Of a stretch of DNA of 17,276 bases, positions 1-8,220 are shown piece after piece (position 1 is the first letter of the stretch; every line of letters starts with the position of its first letter). The DNA is taken from positions 1-17,276 of the forward strand of contig JAJZNM010000140.1 of assembly GCA_021852325.1 (NCBI GenBank), read 5' to 3'. The notes under the pieces are model-generated. The model ran no database searches and was not told where the DNA came from. It saw only the letters and a list, made by a program, of their open reading frames with translations. A program made the translations under genes and the position numbers. The stretch is from Pseudomonadota bacterium (GTDB taxonomy: Bacteria; Pseudomonadota; Gammaproteobacteria; JAKAQQ01).

Positions 1-1
1 C

Positions 2-2074
2 CCTGCAAACCGCGCCGTCGCACTCAATCCCGAAGCCCGGTACGCCTGCCTCAAGGTCCATGGGCCCGCAGGAGACGAGGGACTCATCCTGCTCGCATCG
101 CTCGCGGAAGATGCGCTCAAGCGATATGGCATGACCCGGGTGGCCGAGGTCGGCATCGTCCCGGGAGCAGCCCTTGAGGGCCTCGAGCTCATCCATCCGT
201 TCTACCCGCGGAAGGTCCCGGTCGTGCTCGGCGACCACGTCGAACTCGATGTCGGGACCGGTGCGGTCCATACAGCTCCGGCACACGGCCTCGAGGATTT
301 TGCGATGGGCAAGCGTTACGGGCTTCCCCTGGATGACCTGGTCGACCCGCAAGGCCGATTTCGCCCAGGGGTCGAGCCCCTGTCCGGCCTGTCGATCATG
401 GCGGCCGGGGGTGCGATCGAAGCGCTCCTGAACGCGCACGGTACGCTGCTCAACCGGGCAGCATGGTCCCACAGCTACCCGCATTGCTGGCGCCACAAGA
501 CACCCGTCATTTTCCGCGCCACCGCGCAGTGGTTCATTCCGTTCGAGGAAGGAGCGCTTCGCGCGCAGAGTCTCAAGGCGATCCAGGAAGTCCATTGGCA
601 CCCCGACTGGGGACTTCAACGCATGACCCAGATGGTCGAGAGCCGGCCGGACTGGTGCATTTCCCGCCAGCGCGTCTGGGGGGTGCCGCTCGCGCTCTGG
701 GTGCACGATGAGACCGGGGCACTTCATCCCCAGGCGGCCGAGCTGCTCGACGGCTTGGCCCTCCGGATCGAAGCGGATGGCGTCGAGGCCGGCCTCGCCG
801 CCTTCGACCAGCCGGATGCGAGTCCGATCGATCGCCGGGGCTACCACCGCATCGACGATGTGCTCGACGTCTGGCTCGATTCAGGGTTGACCCATCAAAC
901 CGTTCTCGCGAGCCGCCCCGGACTCGGCTGGCCCGCAGACCTCTATCTCGAAGGTTCCGACCAGTACCGGGGCTGGTTCCAGTCTTCCCTGATCACGGCA
1001 GCCGCCCTCCGCGGGCGGGCTCCCTACCGGGCGGTCCTGACCCACGGATTCACGGTCGATCCGGATGGGCACAAGATGTCGAAATCGCTGGGGAACGTGA
1101 TCGCCCCCCAGGCGGTGATCGACCGGCTGGGTGCAGACGTCCTGCGTCTTTGGGTCGCCGGCAACGATTACCGTTCCGAACTCGCGGTGTCGGATGCGAT
1201 CCTGGACCAGAGCGCGGACATGTACCGGCGCCTGCGCAACACACTCCGGTTTCTCCTGATCAATGTCGGCGATTTCGACCCGGCTCGTCATGCCCCGGCA
1301 CCCGGGCAGCGCCTGGCCCTCGATCAATGGATGCTCGAAAAGGCACGCCTCCTGGATCTCGAGATTCGCTCAGCCTACGACCGGTTCGCCTTCCACGCCA
1401 TCACCCAGATGCTTCTCAACTTCTGTGTCGTCGATCTCGGGAGCTTCTACCTCGATGTCCTGAAAGACCGGCTCTATACCCTCGCTGCCGCTTCACCAGC
1501 CCGGCGTTCGGCACAGCAGACCCTCCACGCGATCGCCCGAAGCCTCGTTCACTGGATGGCTCCGATCCTGCCCTTCACGGCCGAGGAAGTCTGGAGCCAC
1601 CTGCCCGGCACAAACGCCGAATCAGTCATGCTGTCGACCTTCCCGGCGATCCCGGAGTGTCCGGAAGCGGTCACGCGGTGGCCCTTCGATTCCCTGCTCG
1701 AGATCCGCAGTGCCATCAACCGGGCCATCGAACTCGAAAGGCGCGCGGGCCGCATGGGGAAAAGCCTCGAAGCCGCGGTTCAGCTTTATCTTCCTCCGGC
1801 ATTGCTGGATGCGGTCCGGCCTCTCGGCTCCGAACTGCATTTCCTGTTCCTCACCTCGCGCGTGGAACTCAAGCCCGCCCCGGCCCCCGCAGATGCCAGG
1901 CCGATCGACGGGATGGAAGGCGCCCATCTCAGGCTCGTGAAGGCCCCGGGCCGGCGATGTGGCCGCTGCTGGCACTACGAGGAGGAGGTGGGTCAGCGTC
2001 CGGACCATCCGGATCTCTGCGGGCGATGCTTCGAAAACCTCTTTGGCCCAGGCGAGACCCGTGCCTTCATCTGA
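2..2074 (+). CDS. ileS: Isoleucyl-tRNA synthetase, C-terminal three quarters (5' partial)
   Basis: Class I aminoacyl-tRNA synthetase that charges tRNA-Ile in the cytoplasm and edits mischarged valine. The reading frame is open from base 2, and the first visible residues (PANRAV) belong to the editing-domain region, so the internal ATG at 131 is not the start. About 690 residues of the usual ~940 are present; the HIGH motif lies left of the window. Visible landmarks are the editing-domain stretch HTAPAHGLEDF, the WCISRQRVWGVPL block, YLEGSDQYRGWFQSS, the KMSKS loop at visible residues 358-362, the anticodon-binding helical domain, and a C-terminal zinc knuckle with Cys pairs at visible residues 653/656 and 673/676. 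The stop is 13 bp before lspA, the usual ileS-lspA arrangement, so the two are probably co-transcribed. Nothing looks broken apart from the window edge. Confidence 0.97.
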   Translation, partial: PANRAVALNPEARYACLKVHGPAGDEGLILLASLAEDALKRYGMTRVAEVGIVPGAALEGLELIHPFYPRKVPVVLGDHVELDVGTGAVHTAPAHGLEDFAMGKRYGLPLDDLVDPQGRFRPGVEPLSGLSIMAAGGAIEALLNAHGTLLNRAAWSHSYPHCWRHKTPVIFRATAQWFIPFEEGALRAQSLKAIQEVHWHPDWGLQRMTQMVESRPDWCISRQRVWGVPLALWVHDETGALHPQAAELLDGLALRIEADGVEAGLAAFDQPDASPIDRRGYHRIDDVLDVWLDSGLTHQTVLASRPGLGWPADLYLEGSDQYRGWFQSSLITAAALRGRAPYRAVLTHGFTVDPDGHKMSKSLGNVIAPQAVIDRLGADVLRLWVAGNDYRSELAVSDAILDQSADMYRRLRNTLRFLLINVGDFDPARHAPAPGQRLALDQWMLEKARLLDLEIRSAYDRFAFHAITQMLLNFCVVDLGSFYLDVLKDRLYTLAAASPARRSAQQTLHAIARSLVHWMAPILPFTAEEVWSHLPGTNAESVMLSTFPAIPECPEAVTRWPFDSLLEIRSAINRAIELERRAGRMGKSLEAAVQLYLPPALLDAVRPLGSELHFLFLTSRVELKPAPAPADARPIDGMEGAHLRLVKAPGRRCGRCWHYEEEVGQRPDHPDLCGRCFENLFGPGETRAFI

Positions 2075-2087
2075 GCCCGGAGCAAGG

Positions 2088-2567
2088 ATGGAGGCACGGA
2101 GAGACCGGCTACTCCAGTCGCGGTATTTTTTGTTGAGCGCTTTCGTGATCGCGCTGGACCAGTGGAGCAAGGCCTGGATTGAGACCCACATCCCAGCTGG
2201 CGGACGGATCCGGCTCCTCTCTTTTTTCTCGCTCACCCGGATTTATAACCGGGGTGCGGCCTTCAGCCTCCTGAACGGGCCGGGCGCCTGGCGCAACGAT
2301 TTGTTTTTGACGCTTGCCCTGACGGTTTCGGTCGTGATCGGGGTCTGGATTTTCCGTCTGCCCCGTCGCCCCCGGAGGCTCCCGGTTGCACTGGGCCTCA
2401 TTCTCGGAGGCGCCCTGGGCAATGCCATCGACCGGTTACTGCACGGCCATGTGATTGATTTCATTCTGCTCCATTACCACCACTGGTATTACCCCGCGTT
2501 CAATGTGGCGGATTCCGCCATTACCATCGGAGCCGTGCTTTTTGCCTCATCTCTCTTCAAGCGGTGA
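2088..2567 (+). CDS. lspA: Lipoprotein signal peptidase (signal peptidase II)
   Basis: Inner-membrane aspartyl protease that removes the signal peptide from diacylglyceryl-modified prolipoproteins. The protein is 159 residues, the normal family size. The start at 2088 (MEARRDRLL) is preferred over an in-frame ATG at 1959 because the longer form would overlap ileS by over 100 bp and add a non-homologous arginine-rich leader; an AGCAAGG purine stretch lies just before 2088. Visible motifs are DQWSK in the first membrane segment, YNRGAAFS, GNAIDR with catalytic Asp115, and FNVADS with catalytic Asp142. There are four hydrophobic segments. It follows ileS by 13 bp, as in many Gram-negative bacteria, but is not followed by fkpB or ispH here. 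Confidence 0.96.
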   Translation: MEARRDRLLQSRYFLLSAFVIALDQWSKAWIETHIPAGGRIRLLSFFSLTRIYNRGAAFSLLNGPGAWRNDLFLTLALTVSVVIGVWIFRLPRRPRRLPVALGLILGGALGNAIDRLLHGHVIDFILLHYHHWYYPAFNVADSAITIGAVLFASSLFKR

Positions 2568-2631
2568 GCCCGGGTAGCTCCCGTAGCCAGGGTCTCGGGC
2601 AATCCCGCAAGGCCCGGCCCGGATTCCGCGC

Positions 2632-2663
2632 TTGCGGACAAAATGCCGGGCGAGAGGTAGAAT
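2632..2663 (+). promoter_or_regulatory. Weak candidate promoter for the TolC-family gene
   Basis: TAGAAT at 2658-2663 matches the -10 consensus at 5 of 6 positions. Candidate -35 elements are TTGCGG at 2632 (spacer 20, long) or GGACAA at 2636 (spacer 16). It lies in the 154-bp gap between lspA and the next gene. The assignment rests on sequence resemblance only. Confidence 0.3.
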
Positions 2664-2721
2664 TTCGGAATCCTCCCCCGCGCTCTGCGAAATCCCGAAT
2701 CCACTCCTGGACACGACGCCC

Positions 2722-4089
2722 ATGACGAACCCAAACCGGCTGCATCGACCGATTTCAAAACGGATCGTGGTGATCGGGCTTGGAGCATGGATTCTAGGCA
2801 GCATGGGCTTCGCCCGGGCAGACGGTGCCAAGACCCTCGCCCAGGCGTTCTTCCTCGCCTACCACACGAACCCGGACCTCCTCGCTGCCCGTTCAGCGCT
2901 AGAAGCTTCGGACTCCGAGATCGATGTGGCTCGGAGCGGAGATCATCCGCGCGTGTTTCTGGCGGGCAGCATCGGCCGGGACCGCTGGGGGATCACCTCG
3001 AACCTCTTTCATCTCAACAACGCCAGCCTGGCCGCGAACGAAAATGCCTACGGCCTCGAGATCGAACAGCCGATCTGGCAGGGAGGCCATACCCGAGCCT
3101 CGATTCGCGTCGCCCAGAACGGGGTCTCCGCCCGCCTCGCCGCGATGCGCGAGACCGAACAGCACACGTTTCTCGCGGTGGCCGAGATCTATGGTTCCGT
3201 CTACCGGAGCCAGGCGATTCTCCGCCTCGAGCAAAACAACGAGCGACTGCTGCGTGAACACCTGCAATCCACCGAGGCCCGTCTGCGCAATGGCGAGGCC
3301 ACGCGCACCGATCTCGCAGAGGCACGTGCCCGGCTCGACCAGGCAGAAGCCGCGGTGATCGCCGCATCGGGACAGCTGGCCAACGTGGACTCGGTCTTCA
3401 GGGAAATCGTGGGATCTTCGCCCGGTACCCTCGCACCACCACTGCCGATCCGCCCTCTGCCGCACTCCTTGGCCGAGACCCGTGCACTGGCGCGCGAGAA
3501 CTTTTCCGTGCTGGTTGCCCGTTACGGCATCCGCTCGGCGCGGGCCGCGATTACCGAGGTCCGGAGCGCATCCCTCCCATCGGTCGAGCTCGTGGCGGAA
3601 TATCTGCGGTCCTACAACCCCGAGTTCGGATTTACCCGCCTCAATACGGCCGCATTGCTCGTCAATGTCACGGTTCCGATCTACTCGGGCGGTGTCACGA
3701 GCGCCCGGACCCGCGTCGCGCGCGAGCGTCTACGGGAACAACAGGCGCGGGGCCGGGCGGTGCTGCGATCAGCGCTTACGGCGGCGACCCAGGCGTGGCA
3801 GAACTACGTGACGTCCGAGGCCCAGATCCGGGCGCTCAAGGCACAAGTCGCAGCGGAAGTGATCGCCTACCGGGGAGTCGTGGCCGAACACCGCCAAGGG
3901 GTCAAGACCCTCCTCAACGTGCTCAATGCCGAACATGAACTCCTGGCATCGCGAGTCAACCTGGTCAGTGCGGAAGTCGCCCGCATCGTCGCGGGCTACG
4001 CGATCCGTGCTGCCGTGGGCGAGCTGACCTGGCGCGAGCTCCGGAGCCCCCGGCGTACGCCGCGTGTCCCCGCGGTCGCGAGCCGCTGA
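2722..4089 (+). CDS. TolC-family outer-membrane efflux/secretion channel
   Basis: Outer-membrane channel subunit of the TolC type, which as a trimer forms the exit duct for type I secretion or multidrug efflux. The protein is 455 residues (E. coli TolC is 493). The start at 2722 gives a normal signal peptide: basic residues, a hydrophobic stretch, and an ARA cleavage site near residue 33. The in-frame ATG at 2632 would bury that signal behind 30 residues. The two internally repeated OEP halves are visible: the first has ALEASDSEIDVARSGDHPRV and a periplasmic helix-rich segment; the second contains VTVPIYSGGVTSARTRVA and GVKTLLNVLNAEHELL, both typical of TolC. No adaptor (HlyD/AcrA type) or ABC/RND pump gene lies beside it, so the partner must be elsewhere. 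It ends 43 bp from the convergent BI-1-like gene, with no clear terminator between them. Confidence 0.9.
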   Translation: MTNPNRLHRPISKRIVVIGLGAWILGSMGFARADGAKTLAQAFFLAYHTNPDLLAARSALEASDSEIDVARSGDHPRVFLAGSIGRDRWGITSNLFHLNNASLAANENAYGLEIEQPIWQGGHTRASIRVAQNGVSARLAAMRETEQHTFLAVAEIYGSVYRSQAILRLEQNNERLLREHLQSTEARLRNGEATRTDLAEARARLDQAEAAVIAASGQLANVDSVFREIVGSSPGTLAPPLPIRPLPHSLAETRALARENFSVLVARYGIRSARAAITEVRSASLPSVELVAEYLRSYNPEFGFTRLNTAALLVNVTVPIYSGGVTSARTRVARERLREQQARGRAVLRSALTAATQAWQNYVTSEAQIRALKAQVAAEVIAYRGVVAEHRQGVKTLLNVLNAEHELLASRVNLVSAEVARIVAGYAIRAAVGELTWRELRSPRRTPRVPAVASR

Positions 4090-4132
4090 ATCCGCTCACC
4101 CGAGACACTCACCGGGCCGGCGGCATCGCTCC

Positions 4133-4912
4133 TCAGCGGGAGTTGAGGTTGGCGAGCAGGGTGAGGAGTTCGAGGTAGAGCCAGACCAGGGTGACCGTGA
4201 GGGCGAACGCCGAATACCATTCCATGTAGTGCGGCCAGCCGGATTCTGCGCCTCTTGCGATCAGATCGAAATCCAGGAGCAGGTTGAACGCCGCGATCGC
4301 CACGATCACGAGACTGATCACGATGCTGATCTGGCTCCCAAAAAAGAGGTTCTCGGTCGACACACCAAAGAAGCCGACAATCCAGGTCACCATGTAGAAC
4401 AGGAACACCCCGCCGGTTGCGGCCATGATCCCCATCCGGAGCTTGTTCGTGACCCGGATGAGTCCACTCCGGTACAGGAACCACATGACCCCCATCACGG
4501 CGAACGTGAGCAGAACGGCCTGGATCACGATCCCGGGGTAACTGGCATTGAACATGGCCGACATGGATCCCAGAAACAGGCCTTCGGCAATCGCATAAAG
4601 CGGCGCCGTCACGGACGCCCACATGGGCTTGAAGGAGGTGGCAATGGCCAGGATCAGGCCGGCGATCAGTCCGATCCAGAGATACAGGCTGGTTGCCGCC
4701 ATCGCCTGGGCCGGATTGTGGGTCAGGTTCAGGACTTCTACATAGCGGTTCCAAGTAAAAAGCGCAGAGACGACGACCAGGACCAGACTGATCAGGACCT
4801 TGTTCAATGCGCCGTGGAGTGTCATCGTCTGCCCGGCGGGCGTTGCCGGGAACTGGGAAAGCAGGCCGTTTCTGAGTGTCGGATTATGGGACTGTTGCTG
4901 CATGATGGGCAT
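4133..4912 (-). CDS. Bax inhibitor-1/YccA-family membrane protein
   Basis: Integral membrane protein of the Bax inhibitor-1 superfamily, 259 residues. The end, with DFDLIARGAESGWPHYMEWY followed by a hydrophobic segment and LLANLNSR, resembles the COG4760/BaxI_1 (PF12811) branch rather than E. coli YccA. About seven hydrophobic segments follow a polar N-terminus. Family members are implicated in calcium leak and in interaction with membrane proteases such as FtsH, but the role of this branch is not settled. The start at 4912 (MPIMQQQ) is chosen because GGAGAG lies about 5 nt upstream; another ATG lies three codons in. A much longer open frame upstream crosses the divergent nucleotidase start and is not credible. 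The gene is transcribed away from the 5'-nucleotidase across a 180-bp gap. Confidence 0.9.
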   Translation of the reverse strand: MPIMQQQSHNPTLRNGLLSQFPATPAGQTMTLHGALNKVLISLVLVVVSALFTWNRYVEVLNLTHNPAQAMAATSLYLWIGLIAGLILAIATSFKPMWASVTAPLYAIAEGLFLGSMSAMFNASYPGIVIQAVLLTFAVMGVMWFLYRSGLIRVTNKLRMGIMAATGGVFLFYMVTWIVGFFGVSTENLFFGSQISIVISLVIVAIAAFNLLLDFDLIARGAESGWPHYMEWYSAFALTVTLVWLYLELLTLLANLNSR

Positions 4913-4939
4913 CGGTCTCTCCACGAGGATCTCAGGAAC

Positions 4940-4950
4940 GTTATGATAAC
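4940..4950 (-). promoter_or_regulatory. Perfect short palindrome with a -10-like hexamer upstream of the BI-1-like gene
   Basis: GTTAT-G-ATAAC is a perfect inverted repeat. Read on the minus strand it contains TATCAT, a 5 of 6 match to the -10 consensus, about 30 bp before the BI-1-like start codon. No convincing -35 is seen at a spacing of 16-18 bp. It may be a promoter element or a small operator. It is the only AT-rich patch in the divergent gap. Confidence 0.3.
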
Positions 4951-5092
4951 CCAAGACCGGTTGACCGGACACTGGAATCGACCCCCATCGTGACGGCTTC
5001 CCGCGCCTCAACCCAAGCCCCCCATCCGGGACCCGGAGGGCAGAGATTCCGTCCGCCCCGGGATTTCCAAGGCTTCCCAGGGATCGTGACCC

Positions 5093-6052
5093 ATGCCCAC
5101 CCCTGACGCTCCGCTGTCCGGCAATTCCCGGACCTCCCGGACGCTCCCGCCGGATCAACCCATGGTGGTCGCGATCTCCTCGCGCGCGCTCTTCGATCTT
5201 GAAGAAAGCCATCGCCTGTTCGAGACCGAGGGTGTCGAGGCCTATGCCCGCTACCAGATGAGCCACGAAGAGGAAATCCTGGGCCGCGGCGTCGCGTTTC
5301 CGCTGGTCGAGAAACTTTTGCGCCTGAACCAGGGCCCGGACCGGCGTCGGCGGGTCGAAATCATTCTTCTGTCCCGCAATAGCGCCGATACCGGGCTACG
5401 GGTCTTCAACTCGATCCGACACTACGGGCTCGATATCACGCAGGCCGTGTTCAGCGGGGGACACGAGACCGCCCCCTACATCCAGCCTTTCGCCGCCGAC
5501 CTGTTTCTGTCGGCCGATGCCGAAGCGGTGCGCCAGACACTCGAAAACGGGCACGCCGCCGCAACCATCATGCCGCGCGCGGCAGGCGAAAGCCGCTTCC
5601 CCGAGCTCCGGATCGCCTTCGACGGGGATGCGGTCCTGTTTTCCGACGAAGCCGAGCGAATTTACCGGGAACAGGGGCTCCCGGCATTTGCCGAGCAGGA
5701 AACCAGCCACGCGCGCGACCCGCTGCCCGGAGGACCGTTCAAGAACTTCCTCGCCACACTCCACAAGGTCCAGGCCGAGTTTCCGAAAGATCCGGCCCCG
5801 ATCCGCACGGCCCTCGTGACCGCGCGCGCCGCCCCGGCCCACGAGCGGGTCATCCGGACCCTCCGGGCCTGGAACATCCGGATCGACGAGATGTTCTTCC
5901 TCGGTGGCCGTGACAAGGCTCCCTTTCTCGAAGCCTTCGGCGCGGACATCTTTTTCGATGACCAGCAGAAGAACTGCGACCGGGCGGCGCCACACATCGC
6001 CACCGGCCACGTCCCGCCGTCCTCCTCCGGCAAATCGCGGAAACGCTCCTGA
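5093..6052 (+). CDS. Cytosolic 5'-nucleotidase of the cN-I (NT5C1) type
   Basis: Hydrolyses nucleoside 5'-monophosphates to nucleosides; animal cN-I enzymes prefer AMP. The protein is 319 residues and collinear with human NT5C1A. Matching blocks are AISSRALFDLEE (residues 27-38), VRQTLENGHAAATI, the IAFDGDAVLFSDEAERI block with Asp177 and Asp179, GPFKNFLATL, and the C-terminal TLRAWNIRIDEMFFLGGRDK leading into ADIFFDDQ. This corresponds to Pfam PF06189 (5'-nucleotidase). There is no signal peptide, so it is cytoplasmic. The start at 5093 is the first ATG; a shorter start at 5162 (MVVAISS) would also keep the whole domain, since residues 1-23 look like a low-complexity extension. It converges with the M13 peptidase with only 7 bp between stops. 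AMP or IMP specificity cannot be read from the sequence. Confidence 0.9.
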   Translation: MPTPDAPLSGNSRTSRTLPPDQPMVVAISSRALFDLEESHRLFETEGVEAYARYQMSHEEEILGRGVAFPLVEKLLRLNQGPDRRRRVEIILLSRNSADTGLRVFNSIRHYGLDITQAVFSGGHETAPYIQPFAADLFLSADAEAVRQTLENGHAAATIMPRAAGESRFPELRIAFDGDAVLFSDEAERIYREQGLPAFAEQETSHARDPLPGGPFKNFLATLHKVQAEFPKDPAPIRTALVTARAAPAHERVIRTLRAWNIRIDEMFFLGGRDKAPFLEAFGADIFFDDQQKNCDRAAPHIATGHVPPSSSGKSRKRS

Positions 6053-6059
6053 GCGGAGG

Positions 6060-8036
6060 TTAGGTCCCTCCCCAGGGATCGACCGGGCAACGCGGGTAGA
6101 GGGGGGCCCCTTCCGGCATCGGGAAGGCCCCGGCAAAAGCCTTGACGTTTCTGAGCGTCTCGTTCACCCGTACGGTCGCGGGTGGGTGGGGATCGCTCGC
6201 GAGCATGAGCCGCAGGGTGTCGTCCCGCACATCTCCCGCCCAGAGATGGGCGAACGCCAGGAAAAAAAGTTGCCGGTGCGTGAAGCCGTCCGGCCCCGAG
6301 TGCCCATCCGGATCAATTCCGGCCCGCACCATGGCTTCATAGGCGAGGCTCACGCCGCCGATATCGGCGATGAACTCACCCATCAGGAGCTCGGGATTGA
6401 GCGTGAGCCCCTCCTTGAATCGGGCATTTTGAAGCTGGATCCGGAGCGCTTCGATCCTTTCACCGAAGCCCCGCTCGTCCTCGGGCAGCCACCAGTCCGC
6501 GAGATTGCCTGACGCATCATATTTCCTGCCTTGATCGTCAAATCCATGGGTCATCTCATGCCCGATCACGGCGCCGATGGCACCGTAGTTATAGGCTTCC
6601 GGCATGTCCGGATCGAAAAAGGGCGGTTGCAGGATGCCCGCCGGGAACACCATCTCGTTTCTAGCCGGGTGATAGTAGGCGTTCACGGTCTGTGGCGTCA
6701 TGAACCACTCCTCCGGGTCCACCGGTTGCCCGATCTTGGCGAGATCGTACGCGAGCGCATGTGCCTGCGCGCGGCATACATTCGCCACGTAGGCGTCCCG
6801 GTCAACCACGAGCCCCGGGTAGTCCCGCCAGCGGTCGGGATAGCCGATCCGGGTTCCCAGCCGGTCGAGTTTCTTGAGGGCGCGTGCACGCGTCGGCTCG
6901 CTCATCCACCCGAGATCGCGTATCCGGTCCCGGAATGTGGCCCGGACCTCATCGAAAATGGCCTGCGTCCGTTTCCGTGACGAGGGGGGGAAATATCGCG
7001 CCACGTAGAGCTGTCCCAGCGCGAAACCGATCGCGGAATCCAGTGCGCGGCCGACGCGGAGCCAGCGGGGCTGGATCCGTTCCGTCCCGGTCAAGGCCTT
7101 CGTGAAGGCAAAATGCGTCTCGACCCAGGCGGAGGAGAGACAGGGTGCAAAGTCGGATAGGAGGTGCAGGACGAGATAACGCCTCACGCGTCCGGGATCC
7201 GTCTCTGCCACGAGCCGGCCGAGGCGGGCAAAGAACGCGGGTTGGGCGAGATTGACCGGGAACTCCCGCGCCAGGCCGTGCGCACCAAACAACCCGTGCC
7301 AGCCGATCTCGGGAATTTCCGAAACGAGCGCCTGGATGGTGCGCGGGTGATAAACCGCCCGGGGATCACGCTGTTCGGCAGGTGTCATCGTGACCCGGGC
7401 GAGCTCCCGTTCGAAGGCGAGCGTGTCCCGAGCCTGCTCGAGGTGGACCGGATCAGCTCCTCCCTGCCAGAGATCGAGAAGGCTCGCGAGATAGCGGACA
7501 TAAGCCTCGCGTGCCTCTGCATAGAAGGGATCGGGATCGAGGTAATAGTCGCGCTCCGGAAGGCCGAGCCCCCCCTGATAGACGGTGGCGATCATCCTCG
7601 TGCTGTCTTCCGCATCCTGTTGCACGCCCAGCTCGAAAAAGGGGTTCGTGCCCGATTGCTGGAGCCGGGCGACCAGCGGCCAGAGACGGGAAGGGTCGGT
7701 GTACGAACCGATGGCTTCAAGGAGTGCGTGGAGCGGCGTCCAGCCGGCCTGTTCGATCGACCCCTCGTCCATCGCTGCGGCATACCAGTCGCCCACGAGC
7801 TGTGTCGGGGATCCGGGGGGTGCGCCCTGGGTGGCGCGGGCATCTTCCAATAGCTCCCGGAGCTGCTCCCGGTTTCTCCGGTCGAGTGCGATAAACGTGC
7901 CCCAGCGGCTGTAATCCTCGGGGATGGGGTTGGCACGGCACCATCCGCCATTCGCGTATGCATAAAAGTCGTCGCCGGGACTCACCGCGAGATCGAGATC
8001 GGACACCGAAAAGCGAAGTTCGGACGATGGGGTCAC
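6060..8036 (-). CDS. M13-family zinc metallopeptidase (neprilysin/PepO type)
   Basis: Zinc endopeptidase of family M13, which cleaves small to medium peptides. The protein is 658 residues, normal for the catalytic ectodomain. The N-terminal signature SPGDDFYAYANGGW lies near residues 19-32. The active site is HEMTH at residues 493-497 (zinc ligands His493 and His497, catalytic Glu494), with the third ligand Glu554 and Asp558 in GEFIADIGG. The substrate-binding NAYYHPARNEMVFPAGIL segment precedes HEMTH. The gene starts with GTG at 8036, supported by GGAG five bases upstream. No signal peptide or membrane anchor precedes the domain, as in the soluble PepO branch and unlike many Gram-negative secreted members. 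The C-terminus ends PRCPVDPWGGT rather than the usual Cys-x-x-Trp ending. Confidence 0.95.
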   Translation of the reverse strand: MTPSSELRFSVSDLDLAVSPGDDFYAYANGGWCRANPIPEDYSRWGTFIALDRRNREQLRELLEDARATQGAPPGSPTQLVGDWYAAAMDEGSIEQAGWTPLHALLEAIGSYTDPSRLWPLVARLQQSGTNPFFELGVQQDAEDSTRMIATVYQGGLGLPERDYYLDPDPFYAEAREAYVRYLASLLDLWQGGADPVHLEQARDTLAFERELARVTMTPAEQRDPRAVYHPRTIQALVSEIPEIGWHGLFGAHGLAREFPVNLAQPAFFARLGRLVAETDPGRVRRYLVLHLLSDFAPCLSSAWVETHFAFTKALTGTERIQPRWLRVGRALDSAIGFALGQLYVARYFPPSSRKRTQAIFDEVRATFRDRIRDLGWMSEPTRARALKKLDRLGTRIGYPDRWRDYPGLVVDRDAYVANVCRAQAHALAYDLAKIGQPVDPEEWFMTPQTVNAYYHPARNEMVFPAGILQPPFFDPDMPEAYNYGAIGAVIGHEMTHGFDDQGRKYDASGNLADWWLPEDERGFGERIEALRIQLQNARFKEGLTLNPELLMGEFIADIGGVSLAYEAMVRAGIDPDGHSGPDGFTHRQLFFLAFAHLWAGDVRDDTLRLMLASDPHPPATVRVNETLRNVKAFAGAFPMPEGAPLYPRCPVDPWGGT

Positions 8037-8080
8037 TCGGGCTCCAGGATGTTGCCAGGGGATGAATCCAGTGAGCGTCG

Positions 8081-8086
8081 ATTATA
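8081..8086 (-). promoter_or_regulatory. -10 box for the M13 peptidase gene
   Basis: Read on the minus strand this is a perfect TATAAT, 44 bp before the GTG start of the M13 gene. No good -35 element is found 16-18 bp further upstream, so it may depend on an activator or be weak. It sits between the peptidase and the FNR-type site of the divergent cluster. Confidence 0.45.
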
Positions 8087-8151
8087 AAGGATCAGGCATG
8101 GCGGCACCGGCATTCATCCCTCATGACGGCCTGATCCGCCCGCCTGTCGAC

Positions 8152-8193
8152 TTGATTTGCATCAACCCACGGCTCCAGGCGATCTCGCACAAT
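8152..8193 (+). promoter_or_regulatory. FNR-type promoter for the radical SAM-ubiD-ubiX operon
   Basis: The box TTGATttgcATCAA (8152-8165) is a perfect match to the FNR/ANR consensus TTGAT-N4-ATCAA. Its centre is at 8158.5. CACAAT at 8188-8193 starts 29.5 bp downstream, exactly where the -10 should be for a class II FNR promoter (site at -41.5). The predicted transcript start is about 8200, leaving a leader of about 20 nt before the GTG start at 8221. No matching -10 exists on the other side, so the site does not appear to serve the M13 gene. Expected behaviour is activation when oxygen is low. Confidence 0.8.
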
Positions 8194-8220
8194 GCACACA
8201 CGACATGACCCTGGTGGATC

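Noticed and set aside
1150..2136. Plus-strand frame of 328 codons overlapping ileS and lspA
   Set aside because: It is the Pro/Arg/Ser-rich out-of-frame shadow of ileS, which is unmistakable over the same bases.
4064..4993. Plus-strand frame of 309 codons across the BI-1-like gene
   Set aside because: The product is rich in charged residues and Gly with no domain, and it mirrors the hydrophobic BI-1-like protein on the other strand.
6045..6085. Possible terminator between the convergent nucleotidase and M13 genes
   Set aside because: Only weak stems (CTCC/GGAG and CCCT/AGGG) are present and neither is followed by a run of T.
8100..8165. The first FNR-type box as a regulator of the M13 peptidase gene
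   Set aside because: The position where a minus-strand -10 should be (8129-8124) reads CCGTCA, no match, and the peptidase has its own TATAAT nearer its start.
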